This document shows positions 15,403-24,202 of a DNA stretch of 64,000 nt, one piece after another (position 1 is the stretch's first letter; the number at the start of each line of letters is the position of its first letter). The DNA is taken from NCBI GenBank assembly GCA_964505195.1, contig CAZDGV010000002.1, forward strand, positions 1 to 64,000. Reading direction: 5' to 3'. The notes below the pieces were generated by a model. It worked only from the letters and a program-made list of their open reading frames with translations, was not told where the DNA came from and did not search any database. Source of the DNA: CAZDGV01 sp964505195 (GTDB lineage Bacteria; Bacteroidota; Bacteroidia; Chitinophagales; Chitinophagaceae). The translations under genes were made by a program, and so were the position numbers.

Positions 15403-18156
15403 ATGAAACCCGGCCGTAAAGTTAACCAATATCGTCCATTGATGTTCATATCGATGCTATTGGCGCTTTATGGATTCTCGCTCCCTGGATCAAGTTTCAC
15501 AATTTCTAATAATACCTTTTACAAAGCGTTAACGGAAAGTAGTGCATTAAATCTTTCTCAGACTGATCTGGCTGCTTCAAAGGCAAGTAAAGTCGATTTG
15601 CATTTTTATGCCAACGATACCATTCCGGTTAAACGAGAAAGCATCGTAAACAAGGCAGATACCGTCAAACCATTGCAAGATTCCGTTATCCGTGTTACGG
15701 ATACGCTTTCGTTACGCATTTCAAAGGATTCCATTGATGCTACCATAGAAATTGATGCGGAAGATTCAATGATTGTGGATGTGCCGAATAATAAGGTTTA
15801 TATTTTTCGCAAATCGAATGTAAAATATAAAGATATCCAGCTTGCAGCTGATGTGGTGGAGATCGATCAGAGTACACAAATGATCACTGCTTTCTCCGGC
15901 AAAGATTCAGCTGGAAAGCGCTCCGGCGTTCCAAACTTTCAGCAAGGCGAAACATCTTTTACTTCCGACACTATTCGTTATAACTTCAAAACGCAAAAAG
16001 GACTCACCGTTGGTACCTATACACAGGAAGGAGAGATGTTCATCTACGGAGAGAAAGTCAAACGCATTGACCCGCAGGTTTTTTTTGTTGATAAAGCCAG
16101 ATTTACTTCCTGCAATTACGATACTCCGCATTTTGCCTTTCGTACACGTAAATTGAAATTTATTAACGACCAAATGGCAGTTACAGGGTTTACGCGCCCG
16201 GAGTTTGAAGGCATTCCTATACCGGTGGGGTTACCCTGGGGTTTATTTCCTATGAAGCAGGGCAGAAGAACAGGTTTGTTGCCTCCTCAGTTTACGGCAA
16301 ACGAACAGCTGGGTATTGGACTGGAGGGATTGGGATACTATAAAGCAATCAACGAATATTGGGATCTTACTTTGCGCGGGAATATCTATTCCTACGGAAC
16401 ATGGAATTTATTTGTAACACCCAATTACAGACGACGCTATCGCTATAGTGGTGGTTTCAATATTTCAATTACCAATAATCAGGTTGCTTTTAAAGGAGAT
16501 CCGGATTATCAGAAATCCCGAAACTTCGCTTTACAATGGAGTCATACTGTTGATGGAAAAGCCCGCCCGGGAACCAACTTCAGTGCATCGGTAAACTTGG
16601 CAACCAGCAAATTCAACCGTTTTGTAACGAATAATCCTTTTCAGAATTTCAATAACCAGCTCAACTCTTCCATCTCATATCAAAAAAGATGGGATGGCAA
16701 GCCCTACAATCTGTCCGTCACTGCCAACCACAATCAAAATACGAATCAGCGTAGCATTAACCTGAATCTACCTGATATCGGTTTTACAGTGAACACGATT
16801 TATCCATTTCAGCGCAAATCATTTGTAGGTCAACCAAAATGGTATGAAAAGCTTGGTATTGCGCTCAATACAAACGTAAAAACACAGACTTCTTTTTACG
16901 ATACCGCTTCTAATATCTTCCGGCAGCTAATAGATACTTTCCAGTGGGGTGCACAGCATAGCATACCCATTCAATTATCACTTCCGCCCATGGGCCCAAT
17001 TCAAATTGGACCGGCCATCAGTTTTGAAGAGCGTTGGTTTTCACGACAGTTTATCCGCCAGTGGAATCCGCAAACCCGAAAAGTGGATACGGTTATCAAC
17101 AAAGGATTTTATTCTTCCCGTCAAATGTCTTTCGGACTCAACTTCAGTACTGCTTTATTCGGTACGCTCAACTTCAAAGGAAACGGAGTGAAATCGATCC
17201 GACATGTAATGCGACCGACACTAGGTTTGAGCTACAAGCCGGATCTTACAGGTGATCAATGGTACAACGTGCAGGTTGATACATTTGGCAACAAGCTTCC
17301 CTTTTCAAAATTTGACAATTCTATTTTCGGGGGCTTTGCACCGGGAAGAGCAGGTTTTATCAGCTTCACGCTGGATAATAACCTTGAAATGAAGGTCAGA
17401 GATAAAAAAGATACTACTGCGGATGCTACGAAGAAAGTAAAACTGATAGATGGTTTTGGATTAACTACCGGCTATAATTTGCTCGCAGATTCTTTTCCAT
17501 TATCTGATTTTCAGGTATATCTCCGCTCTAATCTTTTCGAGAAAATCAATTTCACGGCCGGTGCAACACTTAGTCCTTATGAAGAAAATCAGTTTGGTAG
17601 ACCCATACAGGAATATGTATGGAGTAATGGAAAGCTGCCACGCTTTATGAGTGGCTTTATATCAGTGAACACCAGTTTAAAGTCAAAGCCCAAAGACGAA
17701 TCAAAAGAAAAGCAGAAGAATGATATCAGAAGAAATATGCCTTTCGATGAAATGGGAAGAGAGCTTGCGATGACGCAGGCAAACCCGATGGAATTTACAG
17801 ATTTTAATATCCCCTGGAGTTTGGATATCGCTTATGCATTGAATTTAAGCAGGCAATTGCGTCCCGACTATTCCGGTTTTCAAACCATCCTTACGCAGTC
17901 GCTTAATTTGCGCGGCGATTTTAACCTAACAGAAAAGTGGAAAGTGCAGGGGCAAACTACATTTGATTTTCAAACTAGGAAGCTGCAGTTTTTTACTGCC
18001 TCCATTGCACGCGAAATGCACTGCTGGCAACTTTCGATCAATGTAACGCCTGTAGGCTTTTTCCGTTCATTTAGCATTACCATCAATCCCAAATCTTCTC
18101 TTCTGCGCGATTTGCGTATTAACAGGAACCGCTTTTTTTACAATTTTGCTCAGTAA
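15403..18156 (+). CDS. lptD: LptD-like LPS-assembly outer-membrane protein
   Basis: The 917-residue protein has an N-terminal signal region, a variable segment rich in Asp and Ser (to about residue 130), then an OstA-type jellyroll (VPNNKVYIFRKSNVKYKDIQLAADVVEID and following). The remaining ~650 residues are long amphipathic strands that fit an LptD beta-barrel; FEGIPIPVGLPWGLFPM and GRRTGLLPPQF mark the junction seen in LptD proteins. It should insert LPS into the outer leaflet, together with an LptE lipoprotein not seen here. Its neighbours (the OstA-like protein and an acyltransferase) agree with this. The 3' end overlaps the convergent plsC gene by 38 bases. Confidence 0.88.
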   Translation: MKPGRKVNQYRPLMFISMLLALYGFSLPGSSFTISNNTFYKALTESSALNLSQTDLAASKASKVDLHFYANDTIPVKRESIVNKADTVKPLQDSVIRVTDTLSLRISKDSIDATIEIDAEDSMIVDVPNNKVYIFRKSNVKYKDIQLAADVVEIDQSTQMITAFSGKDSAGKRSGVPNFQQGETSFTSDTIRYNFKTQKGLTVGTYTQEGEMFIYGEKVKRIDPQVFFVDKARFTSCNYDTPHFAFRTRKLKFINDQMAVTGFTRPEFEGIPIPVGLPWGLFPMKQGRRTGLLPPQFTANEQLGIGLEGLGYYKAINEYWDLTLRGNIYSYGTWNLFVTPNYRRRYRYSGGFNISITNNQVAFKGDPDYQKSRNFALQWSHTVDGKARPGTNFSASVNLATSKFNRFVTNNPFQNFNNQLNSSISYQKRWDGKPYNLSVTANHNQNTNQRSINLNLPDIGFTVNTIYPFQRKSFVGQPKWYEKLGIALNTNVKTQTSFYDTASNIFRQLIDTFQWGAQHSIPIQLSLPPMGPIQIGPAISFEERWFSRQFIRQWNPQTRKVDTVINKGFYSSRQMSFGLNFSTALFGTLNFKGNGVKSIRHVMRPTLGLSYKPDLTGDQWYNVQVDTFGNKLPFSKFDNSIFGGFAPGRAGFISFTLDNNLEMKVRDKKDTTADATKKVKLIDGFGLTTGYNLLADSFPLSDFQVYLRSNLFEKINFTAGATLSPYEENQFGRPIQEYVWSNGKLPRFMSGFISVNTSLKSKPKDESKEKQKNDIRRNMPFDEMGRELAMTQANPMEFTDFNIPWSLDIAYALNLSRQLRPDYSGFQTILTQSLNLRGDFNLTEKWKVQGQTTFDFQTRKLQFFTASIAREMHCWQLSINVTPVGFFRSFSITINPKSSLLRDLRINRNRFFYNFAQ

Positions 18157-18901
18157 AGCTATCACTGCTTTCAATAAAAGTGTACATCGTACTAAATACT
18201 TGTTGTTTGAGTATTTGCACATCATTTATGTTTAAATGTTGTGTGGGTATGGGTGGAAGAAAATGGAAGGAAAGTGGTGTTGGCCAGAAATAGATGAAAC
18301 GGCTAGCTGGCATTACTTTTCTTGTGTTAAAAATTACAGCAGGAATAATCGGCTTCCCGGTTTCAATGGCCAGTCGGAAAGCACCATCTTTAAATTCCTT
18401 CAAGGGTTTGTCTGTTCTGTTTCTCGTTCCCTCGGGATATATGCACATGTGCATGCCCATTGCCAGAACTTGTTTCATGGCTTCGTAGCTCTTAGCCCTG
18501 CTTTCATCGCTCTTGCGGTCAACCAGTACAGACCCACGTTTATAAATAATTCCAAATAACGGAATATCCGCCATTTCTTTTTTGGCAATCGTTTTATTGG
18601 CGCCGGGAATGCCGGGAGAGGAGATGGGAACGTCCATCATGGCATTGTGATTGCAAACCACAATATAGTTTTCCCCTTTTCTAAAATGCTGCTTGCCGTA
18701 AATGCTAAGCGGACATCCCGACAATGGAAGAAATACTCCCATCCATGCACGTGAAATACGGATAAAAATATCCGTTCTCAACGGCTCCGATAAAAGTCCA
18801 AGGAACCAAACAGGAATTAAAATAACAAGCATCGTGCCAACGAATAAAAGAATGGCCCACGCTGCAAAAACACGTGCTAGAATATTTCTTACTGCATTCA
18901 T
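18119..18901 (-). CDS. plsC: 1-acyl-sn-glycerol-3-phosphate acyltransferase
   Basis: A 260-residue membrane-associated acyltransferase of the PlsC family, which adds the second acyl chain to lysophosphatidic acid. Residues about 10-40 form a membrane segment. The catalytic HX4D box is NHNAMMD (His85, Asp90) and the phosphate-binding motif is YPEGTRN (Glu157-Arg160). Its ATG overlaps the ung stop (ATGA), so the two genes are co-translated from the same message. The last ~38 bases are shared tail to tail with the LptD-like gene. A role in lipid A or ornithine-lipid acylation cannot be excluded from sequence alone. Confidence 0.9.
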   Translation of the reverse strand: MNAVRNILARVFAAWAILLFVGTMLVILIPVWFLGLLSEPLRTDIFIRISRAWMGVFLPLSGCPLSIYGKQHFRKGENYIVVCNHNAMMDVPISSPGIPGANKTIAKKEMADIPLFGIIYKRGSVLVDRKSDESRAKSYEAMKQVLAMGMHMCIYPEGTRNRTDKPLKEFKDGAFRLAIETGKPIIPAVIFNTRKVMPASRFIYFWPTPLSFHFLPPIPTQHLNINDVQILKQQVFSTMYTFIESSDSFTEQNCKKSGSC

Positions 18902-19575
18902 GATAGTTTCCAGTCGATTGGAAGTTTACCTTGCTTGATCAGTATTTCATTGGTTTTTGAAAAATGCTTGCAACCAAAAAAGCCCTTATCCGCACTGAAT
19001 GGTGAAGGATGTGCAGCTTTTAGTACAAAGTGTTTTGTTTCATCAATCAGCGCTTGTTTTTCCTGTGCAAATTTCCCCCAAAGTAAAAACACTACACCTT
19101 CTTTTTGATCTGAGATGGTGCTGATGACGGTGTTGGTAAAGTTTTCCCAGCCTGATTTCGCATGACTTGCGGGTTCGTTTGCCCGAACGGTTAAAAAAGC
19201 ATTCAGCAGCAGCACGCCTTGTTTTGCCCATGAAGTTAAATTGCCATAACGGGGTGGCATTACCACACCGATATCCGATTCAATTTCCTTGAAAATATTC
19301 ATCAGTGAGGGAGGAGGGGTGATGCCCTCGGGAACAGAAAAGCAAAGTCCGTGTGCTTGCCCATCGCCATGATATGGATCCTGGCCAAGCACAACAACTT
19401 GTACATCATCAAAATGCGTAAGGCAGAAAGCATTGAAAATGAGCGATCCCGGCGGATAAATGGTTTTACCCTGCATTTTTTCCATTTTAAGGAAGGTTGC
19501 CAGTTGCTGGAAATAAGCTTTATTGAATTCAGGTTTTAATGCCTTTTTCCAACTCGCTTCTATGTTCACGTCCAT
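18898..19575 (-). CDS. ung: Uracil-DNA glycosylase
   Basis: The 225-residue enzyme removes uracil from DNA. The water-activating motif GQDPYHG contains catalytic Asp66, and the minor-groove loop appears as HPSPFS near residue 190. Other family blocks are present (FNAF, LLLNAFLTVR, LLWGKFAQEK). The ATG at 19575 (MDVNIEASW) is chosen; an in-frame TTG at 19596 would add seven residues and run into the divergent tRNA promoter. It is the first gene of an ung-plsC pair, with an ATGA overlap. Confidence 0.95.
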   Translation of the reverse strand: MDVNIEASWKKALKPEFNKAYFQQLATFLKMEKMQGKTIYPPGSLIFNAFCLTHFDDVQVVVLGQDPYHGDGQAHGLCFSVPEGITPPPSLMNIFKEIESDIGVVMPPRYGNLTSWAKQGVLLLNAFLTVRANEPASHAKSGWENFTNTVISTISDQKEGVVFLLWGKFAQEKQALIDETKHFVLKAAHPSPFSADKGFFGCKHFSKTNEILIKQGKLPIDWKLS

Positions 19576-19585
19576 GGGCAAATGG

Positions 19586-19618
19586 TTTGGATGCAATGCT
19601 AATAAAAAATTATCTTTG
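19586..19618 (+). promoter_or_regulatory. Promoter of tRNA-Arg
   Basis: TTTG (19586-19589), 21 bases, then TATCTTTG (19611-19618): a full Bacteroidota promoter. The -7 box ends 10 bases before the first base of the tRNA. It lies back to back with the start of ung. Confidence 0.75.
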
Positions 19619-19627
19619 CAAAGTTAA

Positions 19628-19704
19628 GGTCCCGTAGCTCAGCTGGATAGAGCAACAGCCTTCTAAGCTGTGGGTCACACGTTCGAATCGTGTCGGGATC
19701 ACCA
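19628..19704 (+). tRNA. tRNA-Arg (anticodon UCU)
   Basis: A complete 77-base cloverleaf. The acceptor stem GGTCCCG pairs with CGGGATC, the D arm is GCTC...GAGC, the anticodon arm ACAGC/GCTGT holds loop CTTCTAA (anticodon TCT, reading AGA), and the T arm is ACACG-TTCGAAT-CGTGT. Discriminator A is followed by an encoded CCA. A promoter and a terminator flank it, so it is a single-gene transcript. Confidence 0.95.
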
Positions 19705-19706
19705 TT

Positions 19707-19736
19707 AAAGCCTCTCTGTTGAGGCTTTTTTCTTTT
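19707..19736 (+). terminator. Terminator of tRNA-Arg
   Basis: AAAGCCTC (19707-19714) and GAGGCTTT (19721-19728) form an 8-bp stem with a 6-base loop and run into a T tract, directly after the CCA end. Confidence 0.85.
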
Positions 19737-19784
19737 GACCAGTTTCTCAAACGCGTGATCTTTTCGAAAAAAAAGTATTCCGTT

Positions 19785-21722
19785 TTACGATTCCTGTTGC
19801 ATCAACTTTTCAAAAAGTCGTTCATACTCACTGTTCAGCTGTTTCAGTTTTTCAGAGGCTTCCTGATAGGCGCGTTCCGTTTCAAGAAACTGTTTTTTGT
19901 CGGCATAGGTGTCGGGGTTGCCTAGCAGTAATTCCAGTCGATTTTTTTCAGCTTCCATCGTTGCCAATTCATTTTCAAGTTGCTGAAATCTGCGCTGATC
20001 TTTCTGAAATTCTTTCTTCTGTTCTTTATTAATAGCAACTGGCTGTTTTTTTTCTTCAATAGCTGGCTCAACTTTTTTTATGGGTTCTGCTACCATGACC
20101 GGCTCCGCAGCTTGTTTTTCTTTCATGCGCACTTTCCAATCAAGATATTCCTCATAGCTACCTTTAAAAATATTGATTTTGCCGTCTTCTATTTCCCATA
20201 TTTTGTTGGCAGTTTTAGAAACAAAATATCGATCGTGACTTACCAATATCAAACTGCCTTCGTATTGATTAAGTGCTTCAATAAGCAGCCCTACTGAAAG
20301 CATATCCAAGTGGTTGGTGGGTTCATCAAGCAGTAGGAAATTGGCTTTGCTGATAATGGTTTTTGCCAAAGCAACGCGTGCTTTTTCACCACCACTCAAT
20401 ACTTTGATTTTTTTATCGACATCATCACCGCTGAACAAAAAACATCCCAGCAGGTTGCGGAGTTCTTGTTCTGTTTTCTGACTGCCACATTGTTTCATCT
20501 CCTCTAAAATCGTGTCATTGAGATTGAGTGCTTCCAACTGATGCTGTGCATAAAAGCTTTCCTGCACATTATGTCCCCATTTGCGTTCCCCTTCAAAGGG
20601 CTCTGTACCTGCGATGATGCGCAGCAGAGTAGACTTACCTTTTCCGTTTGCGCCAATCAAAGCAATTTTATCTCCCCGTTCAATTTCGCCCATTGCCTGG
20701 TCAACAATGGTGAGTGCTCCGAATTTTTTGGTGATGTTTTTTAGTTCACAAATTACCTTACCGGGTGTTTTCTCTACGGAAAAGCTGATTCGAATCACCG
20801 GACGATCTGCACTGGGGGCCTCTATAACATCCAGCTTTTCCAATCGCTTTATAGCACTTTGTGCTGCTGCGGCTTTGGATGCCTTGGCCCGGAAGCGCTC
20901 GATAAAGCGTTCCTGCTGACGGATATAGTCTTGCTGATTTTCAAAGGCCTTTTGCTGCAAATCCATGCGCATGGATTTTTCCTGCTCGTAAAAACTAAAA
21001 TTACCGCTGTAAATATGGATCTGTTGTTGGAACAGTTCTACAATTTTGGTAACCATGCGATCAAGAAACCAGCGGTCGTGCGACACAATCAACACTGCGC
21101 CGCGATAGTGCTGTAAGTATTTTTCCAGCCATTCGATAGAGGGAAGATCGAGGTGGTTGGTAGGTTCATCCAGCAAAAGCAGATCTGGCTGTTGCAATAT
21201 CATTTTCGCTAGTAAAACACGCATCCGCCAACCGCCGCTGAATGTTTTGTAAGGCCTTTGTAAATCTTGCTGAGAAAAACCCAGGCCGTGCAACACTTCT
21301 TCGGTACGATGGTGAATATTGTAACCATCCAGTGCATCCATCTCCTGTAATTTATCCGCGTAGGCATGCAGCTTCTTTTCATTATGCGGATCTGCCTCTA
21401 GTTCTTTCCCCAGTTCATCAATTTCTTTTTCAAGTGTTCTTACTCTTTCAAATGCGCCCATTGCCACTTCAACTATGCTTTCAGCCGTGTCGAAACCAAG
21501 CAAATCCTGATGTAAATAGCCAATGCTAGTTTGCCTGCTGCGCAAAACTTCCCCCGATGTGGGCTGGTATTCGCCCACAAGCAGTTTTAATAAAGTTGAT
21601 TTGCCTGTTCCGTTATAGCCAATCAGTCCGATACGCTCCTGCGGCTGTATATGCCAGGTGGCATTTTTTACCAGTGCCCTGGCACCAAATTCAAATGTAA
21701 CGTTTTGTAAACCTGCTAACAT
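19785..21722 (-). CDS. ABC-F family ATPase
   Basis: A 645-residue soluble protein with two ABC ATPase domains and no membrane segments, as in ABC-F proteins that act on the ribosome. Domain 1 has Walker A GYNGTGKSTLL, signature FSGGWRMR and Walker B LLLLDEPTNHLD. Domain 2 has GANGKGKSTLL, LSGGEKAR and FLLLDEPTNHLD. A charged linker lies between them, and a C-terminal coiled coil (about residues 560-645, EFQKDQRRFQQLENELA onward) recalls the Uup-like branch. Whether it is a translation factor or an antibiotic-protection factor cannot be told by eye. It is transcribed alone; the tRNA-Arg terminator lies beyond its stop. Confidence 0.92.
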   Translation of the reverse strand: MLAGLQNVTFEFGARALVKNATWHIQPQERIGLIGYNGTGKSTLLKLLVGEYQPTSGEVLRSRQTSIGYLHQDLLGFDTAESIVEVAMGAFERVRTLEKEIDELGKELEADPHNEKKLHAYADKLQEMDALDGYNIHHRTEEVLHGLGFSQQDLQRPYKTFSGGWRMRVLLAKMILQQPDLLLLDEPTNHLDLPSIEWLEKYLQHYRGAVLIVSHDRWFLDRMVTKIVELFQQQIHIYSGNFSFYEQEKSMRMDLQQKAFENQQDYIRQQERFIERFRAKASKAAAAQSAIKRLEKLDVIEAPSADRPVIRISFSVEKTPGKVICELKNITKKFGALTIVDQAMGEIERGDKIALIGANGKGKSTLLRIIAGTEPFEGERKWGHNVQESFYAQHQLEALNLNDTILEEMKQCGSQKTEQELRNLLGCFLFSGDDVDKKIKVLSGGEKARVALAKTIISKANFLLLDEPTNHLDMLSVGLLIEALNQYEGSLILVSHDRYFVSKTANKIWEIEDGKINIFKGSYEEYLDWKVRMKEKQAAEPVMVAEPIKKVEPAIEEKKQPVAINKEQKKEFQKDQRRFQQLENELATMEAEKNRLELLLGNPDTYADKKQFLETERAYQEASEKLKQLNSEYERLFEKLMQQES

Positions 21723-21741
21723 GGGTGATAGAGTAAGGGCG

Positions 21742-21749
21742 CAAAGTTA
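21742..21749 (-). promoter_or_regulatory. Promoter -7 box for the ABC-F gene
   Basis: TAACTTTG on the minus strand, a perfect TAnnTTTG, 19 bases before the ATG. No -33 TTTG is obvious. Confidence 0.45.
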
Positions 21750-21841
21750 ATTTAAATCATTTTGCTGCAGTTAATTACGAACGGGATCATCCATTCTTTT
21801 CTTACTCAACAAGATGGTTAGTTTTTTGTTATGGTAACATC

Positions 21842-24202
21842 ATGTCGGCTTTTCTTCGTTTTTTTATCTGCCTCTTATGTATAACACCTTCATTTCTGCA
21901 TGCACAGCAGAAGGTAACCTTGAGCGGGTATGTACGCGATAGTATCAGTGGTGAAAGTATTATTGGCGCCAGCGTTTCAGCAAAAGGGGGCGGGCGAGCG
22001 GTACTTTCCAATTCGTATGGCTTTTATTCCATTTCACTTGACCGGGGTGCGTACACCCTTGCTGTATCGCATGTGGGATACAACAACTTTTATTTAGAAG
22101 TAAATCTAGCTCGCGACACACAAATCAATCTCGACCTTTCGCCTAAGATTGCTTCATCCAGTGAAATCATCGTGTATGCGCGTCGGCGAGATCAGAATGT
22201 AAAAGCTGCACAAATGGGGAAATTTGATCTTTCCATGAGCCAGATCAAATCTGTTCCTGTACTGGCAGGAGAAGTGGATCCTTTAAAAGTTTTACAACTG
22301 TTACCCGGTGTGCGCAATGCCGGTGAAGGGAATGCCGGACTTTATGTGCGTGGTGGAGGCCCGGATCAGAACCTGATTTTACTTGACGATGCGGTAGTGT
22401 ATAACCCCGGACATCTTTTTGGATTTTTCTCGGTTTTCAACGGCGATGCATTGAAAAATGTGAGCTTGATAAAAGGAGGTATGCCGGCTGTTTACGGAGG
22501 CAGATTAAGCAGTGTGGTGGATATTGCTATGAAAGAAGGAAACAACAAACAAATGCAGGTGGAAGGCGGCATCGGCCTCATTGCTTCAAGGGTTTCAATA
22601 CAAGGACCTGTGGTGAAAGAAAAATCGTCTTTTATCGTTTCTGCCCGGCGCACCTATGTAGATGCGCTGATCAGTCCGTTCATACGCAAGGAAAGTCGCT
22701 TTTTCGGTTCTGGTTATTATTTCTACGATCTAAACCTGAAATTCAATCATAAGTTTTCACAGCGTGATCGTTTGTATGTGAGTGGCTATTTGGGAAGGGA
22801 TGTATTTAATTTCAACAATGCCGAGCGATCCTTTCGTGCAAATATACCCTGGGGCAATGCCACTGCTACATTACGCTGGAATCATGTATTTAGCAGTAAA
22901 CTATTTTCAAATACTTCGGTAGTTTTTAATGATTATAAGTTTGCCTTCAATGGTGCTCAAAGTAATTTTGAAATCGGGTTACGCTCCGCCATCAGAGACA
23001 TTGGCGTTAAAACCGATTTCGATTATTATCCTTTTACGGATCATCATATCAAATTTGGCGTTTCGGTTACGCGCCATCGCTTTGAGCCACAAACCACTTC
23101 GGGTAGCAGCAACGGGCAGGTATTTGCACCCAACAATGTGAATAGCAAGTTTGCCGATGAAGCGGCAGTTTACGTGCAGGACGATTGGGATATTTCTGAT
23201 AAGTGGAAATTGAACTATGGTTTACGGTTCAGTTATTTTCAGCAGGTTGGGCCTTATACGCTTTACAATAAAGATGCAGATGGTAATTATACCGACAGCA
23301 ACTTTTATGGCAGAGGTAATATCGTGAAAGCATATGGTGGGGCAGAGCCGCGTGCAACCCTCCGCTATACCATTGATGAGCAATCTTCCTTTAAAGCAGC
23401 AATCACACGTAATCTTCAATATATTCATCTGGTTAGCAATGCCGGTACAACCTTGCCAACTGATATATGGGTTCCAAGCACTTATCGCGTAAGACCACAA
23501 ATCGGATGGCAATATGCGGCAGGATATTTTAAAAACTTTAAAGACAATCTTTGGGAAACATCCGTTGAGCTTTATTATAAAACCATGGACAACCAGATTG
23601 AATACAAACAGGGGTATACTCCCGGTATTGGTGATCCAGAAGAGAGTTTTGTATTCGGCAGAGGATGGAGTTATGGTGCTGAATTTTACATCAACAAAGC
23701 CAGAGGACGTTTTACGGGATGGCTGGGTTATACTTTATCGTGGACGTGGAGAAAGTTCGCTGATTTAAACGAGGGGAATAAATTTCCCGGACGCTTCGAT
23801 CGCAGACATGATATGAGTTTGGTTGGGAATTACCAGCTAAACAAAAAATGGAAATTTTCAAGCGTATTTGTTTACGGAACGGGTAATGCATTCACCATGC
23901 CCGAACGCTTTTTCCTGTTAGAAGGGGTGCTTACACAGCAGTTCAGTAATATCAATCAGTATCGGTTGCCTGCCTATCATCGACTTGATTTCTCGGCGAT
24001 TTATAATCCTGTTCAACGCAAGCAAAGAAAAATCAGAACGGAATGGATTTTTAGCGTTTACAACGCTTACAGTCGACTGAATCCCTATTTCATTTACTTC
24101 GATCAGCGCGGAAGTGCTTTACAAGGCAATTTGGAAGTAGATGCCCGTCAGGTTTCATTGTTTCCGGTGATACCCAGCGTTACAATGAACTTTAAATTTT
24201 AA
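21842..24202 (+). CDS. TonB-dependent receptor with carboxypeptidase-like N-terminal domain
   Basis: A 786-residue outer-membrane receptor. A signal peptide (ending SFLHAQ) is followed by a carboxypeptidase-regulatory-like beta-sandwich (about residues 24-110, VTLSGYVRDSISGESIIGASV). Next come a plug domain (about 130-240, with LLPGVRNAGEGNAGLYVRGG and MPAVYGGRLSSVVDI) and a beta-barrel to the C-terminus. It takes up a ligand using TonB energy. No SusD partner lies next to it, so it is not a SusC-type pair, and the substrate cannot be inferred. Its end overlaps the convergent secreted-protein gene by 4 bases. Confidence 0.92.
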   Translation: MSAFLRFFICLLCITPSFLHAQQKVTLSGYVRDSISGESIIGASVSAKGGGRAVLSNSYGFYSISLDRGAYTLAVSHVGYNNFYLEVNLARDTQINLDLSPKIASSSEIIVYARRRDQNVKAAQMGKFDLSMSQIKSVPVLAGEVDPLKVLQLLPGVRNAGEGNAGLYVRGGGPDQNLILLDDAVVYNPGHLFGFFSVFNGDALKNVSLIKGGMPAVYGGRLSSVVDIAMKEGNNKQMQVEGGIGLIASRVSIQGPVVKEKSSFIVSARRTYVDALISPFIRKESRFFGSGYYFYDLNLKFNHKFSQRDRLYVSGYLGRDVFNFNNAERSFRANIPWGNATATLRWNHVFSSKLFSNTSVVFNDYKFAFNGAQSNFEIGLRSAIRDIGVKTDFDYYPFTDHHIKFGVSVTRHRFEPQTTSGSSNGQVFAPNNVNSKFADEAAVYVQDDWDISDKWKLNYGLRFSYFQQVGPYTLYNKDADGNYTDSNFYGRGNIVKAYGGAEPRATLRYTIDEQSSFKAAITRNLQYIHLVSNAGTTLPTDIWVPSTYRVRPQIGWQYAAGYFKNFKDNLWETSVELYYKTMDNQIEYKQGYTPGIGDPEESFVFGRGWSYGAEFYINKARGRFTGWLGYTLSWTWRKFADLNEGNKFPGRFDRRHDMSLVGNYQLNKKWKFSSVFVYGTGNAFTMPERFFLLEGVLTQQFSNINQYRLPAYHRLDFSAIYNPVQRKQRKIRTEWIFSVYNAYSRLNPYFIYFDQRGSALQGNLEVDARQVSLFPVIPSVTMNFKF

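Noticed and set aside
19576..19596. An upstream TTG start for ung
   Set aside because: It would extend the protein into the divergent tRNA promoter with residues not typical of the family; the ATG at 19575 fits better.
21827..21839. TGTTA-TGG-TAACA before the TonB-dependent receptor as an operator
   Set aside because: A 5-bp inverted repeat with a 3-base spacer is too short to stand out, and it overlaps the region just before the start codon.
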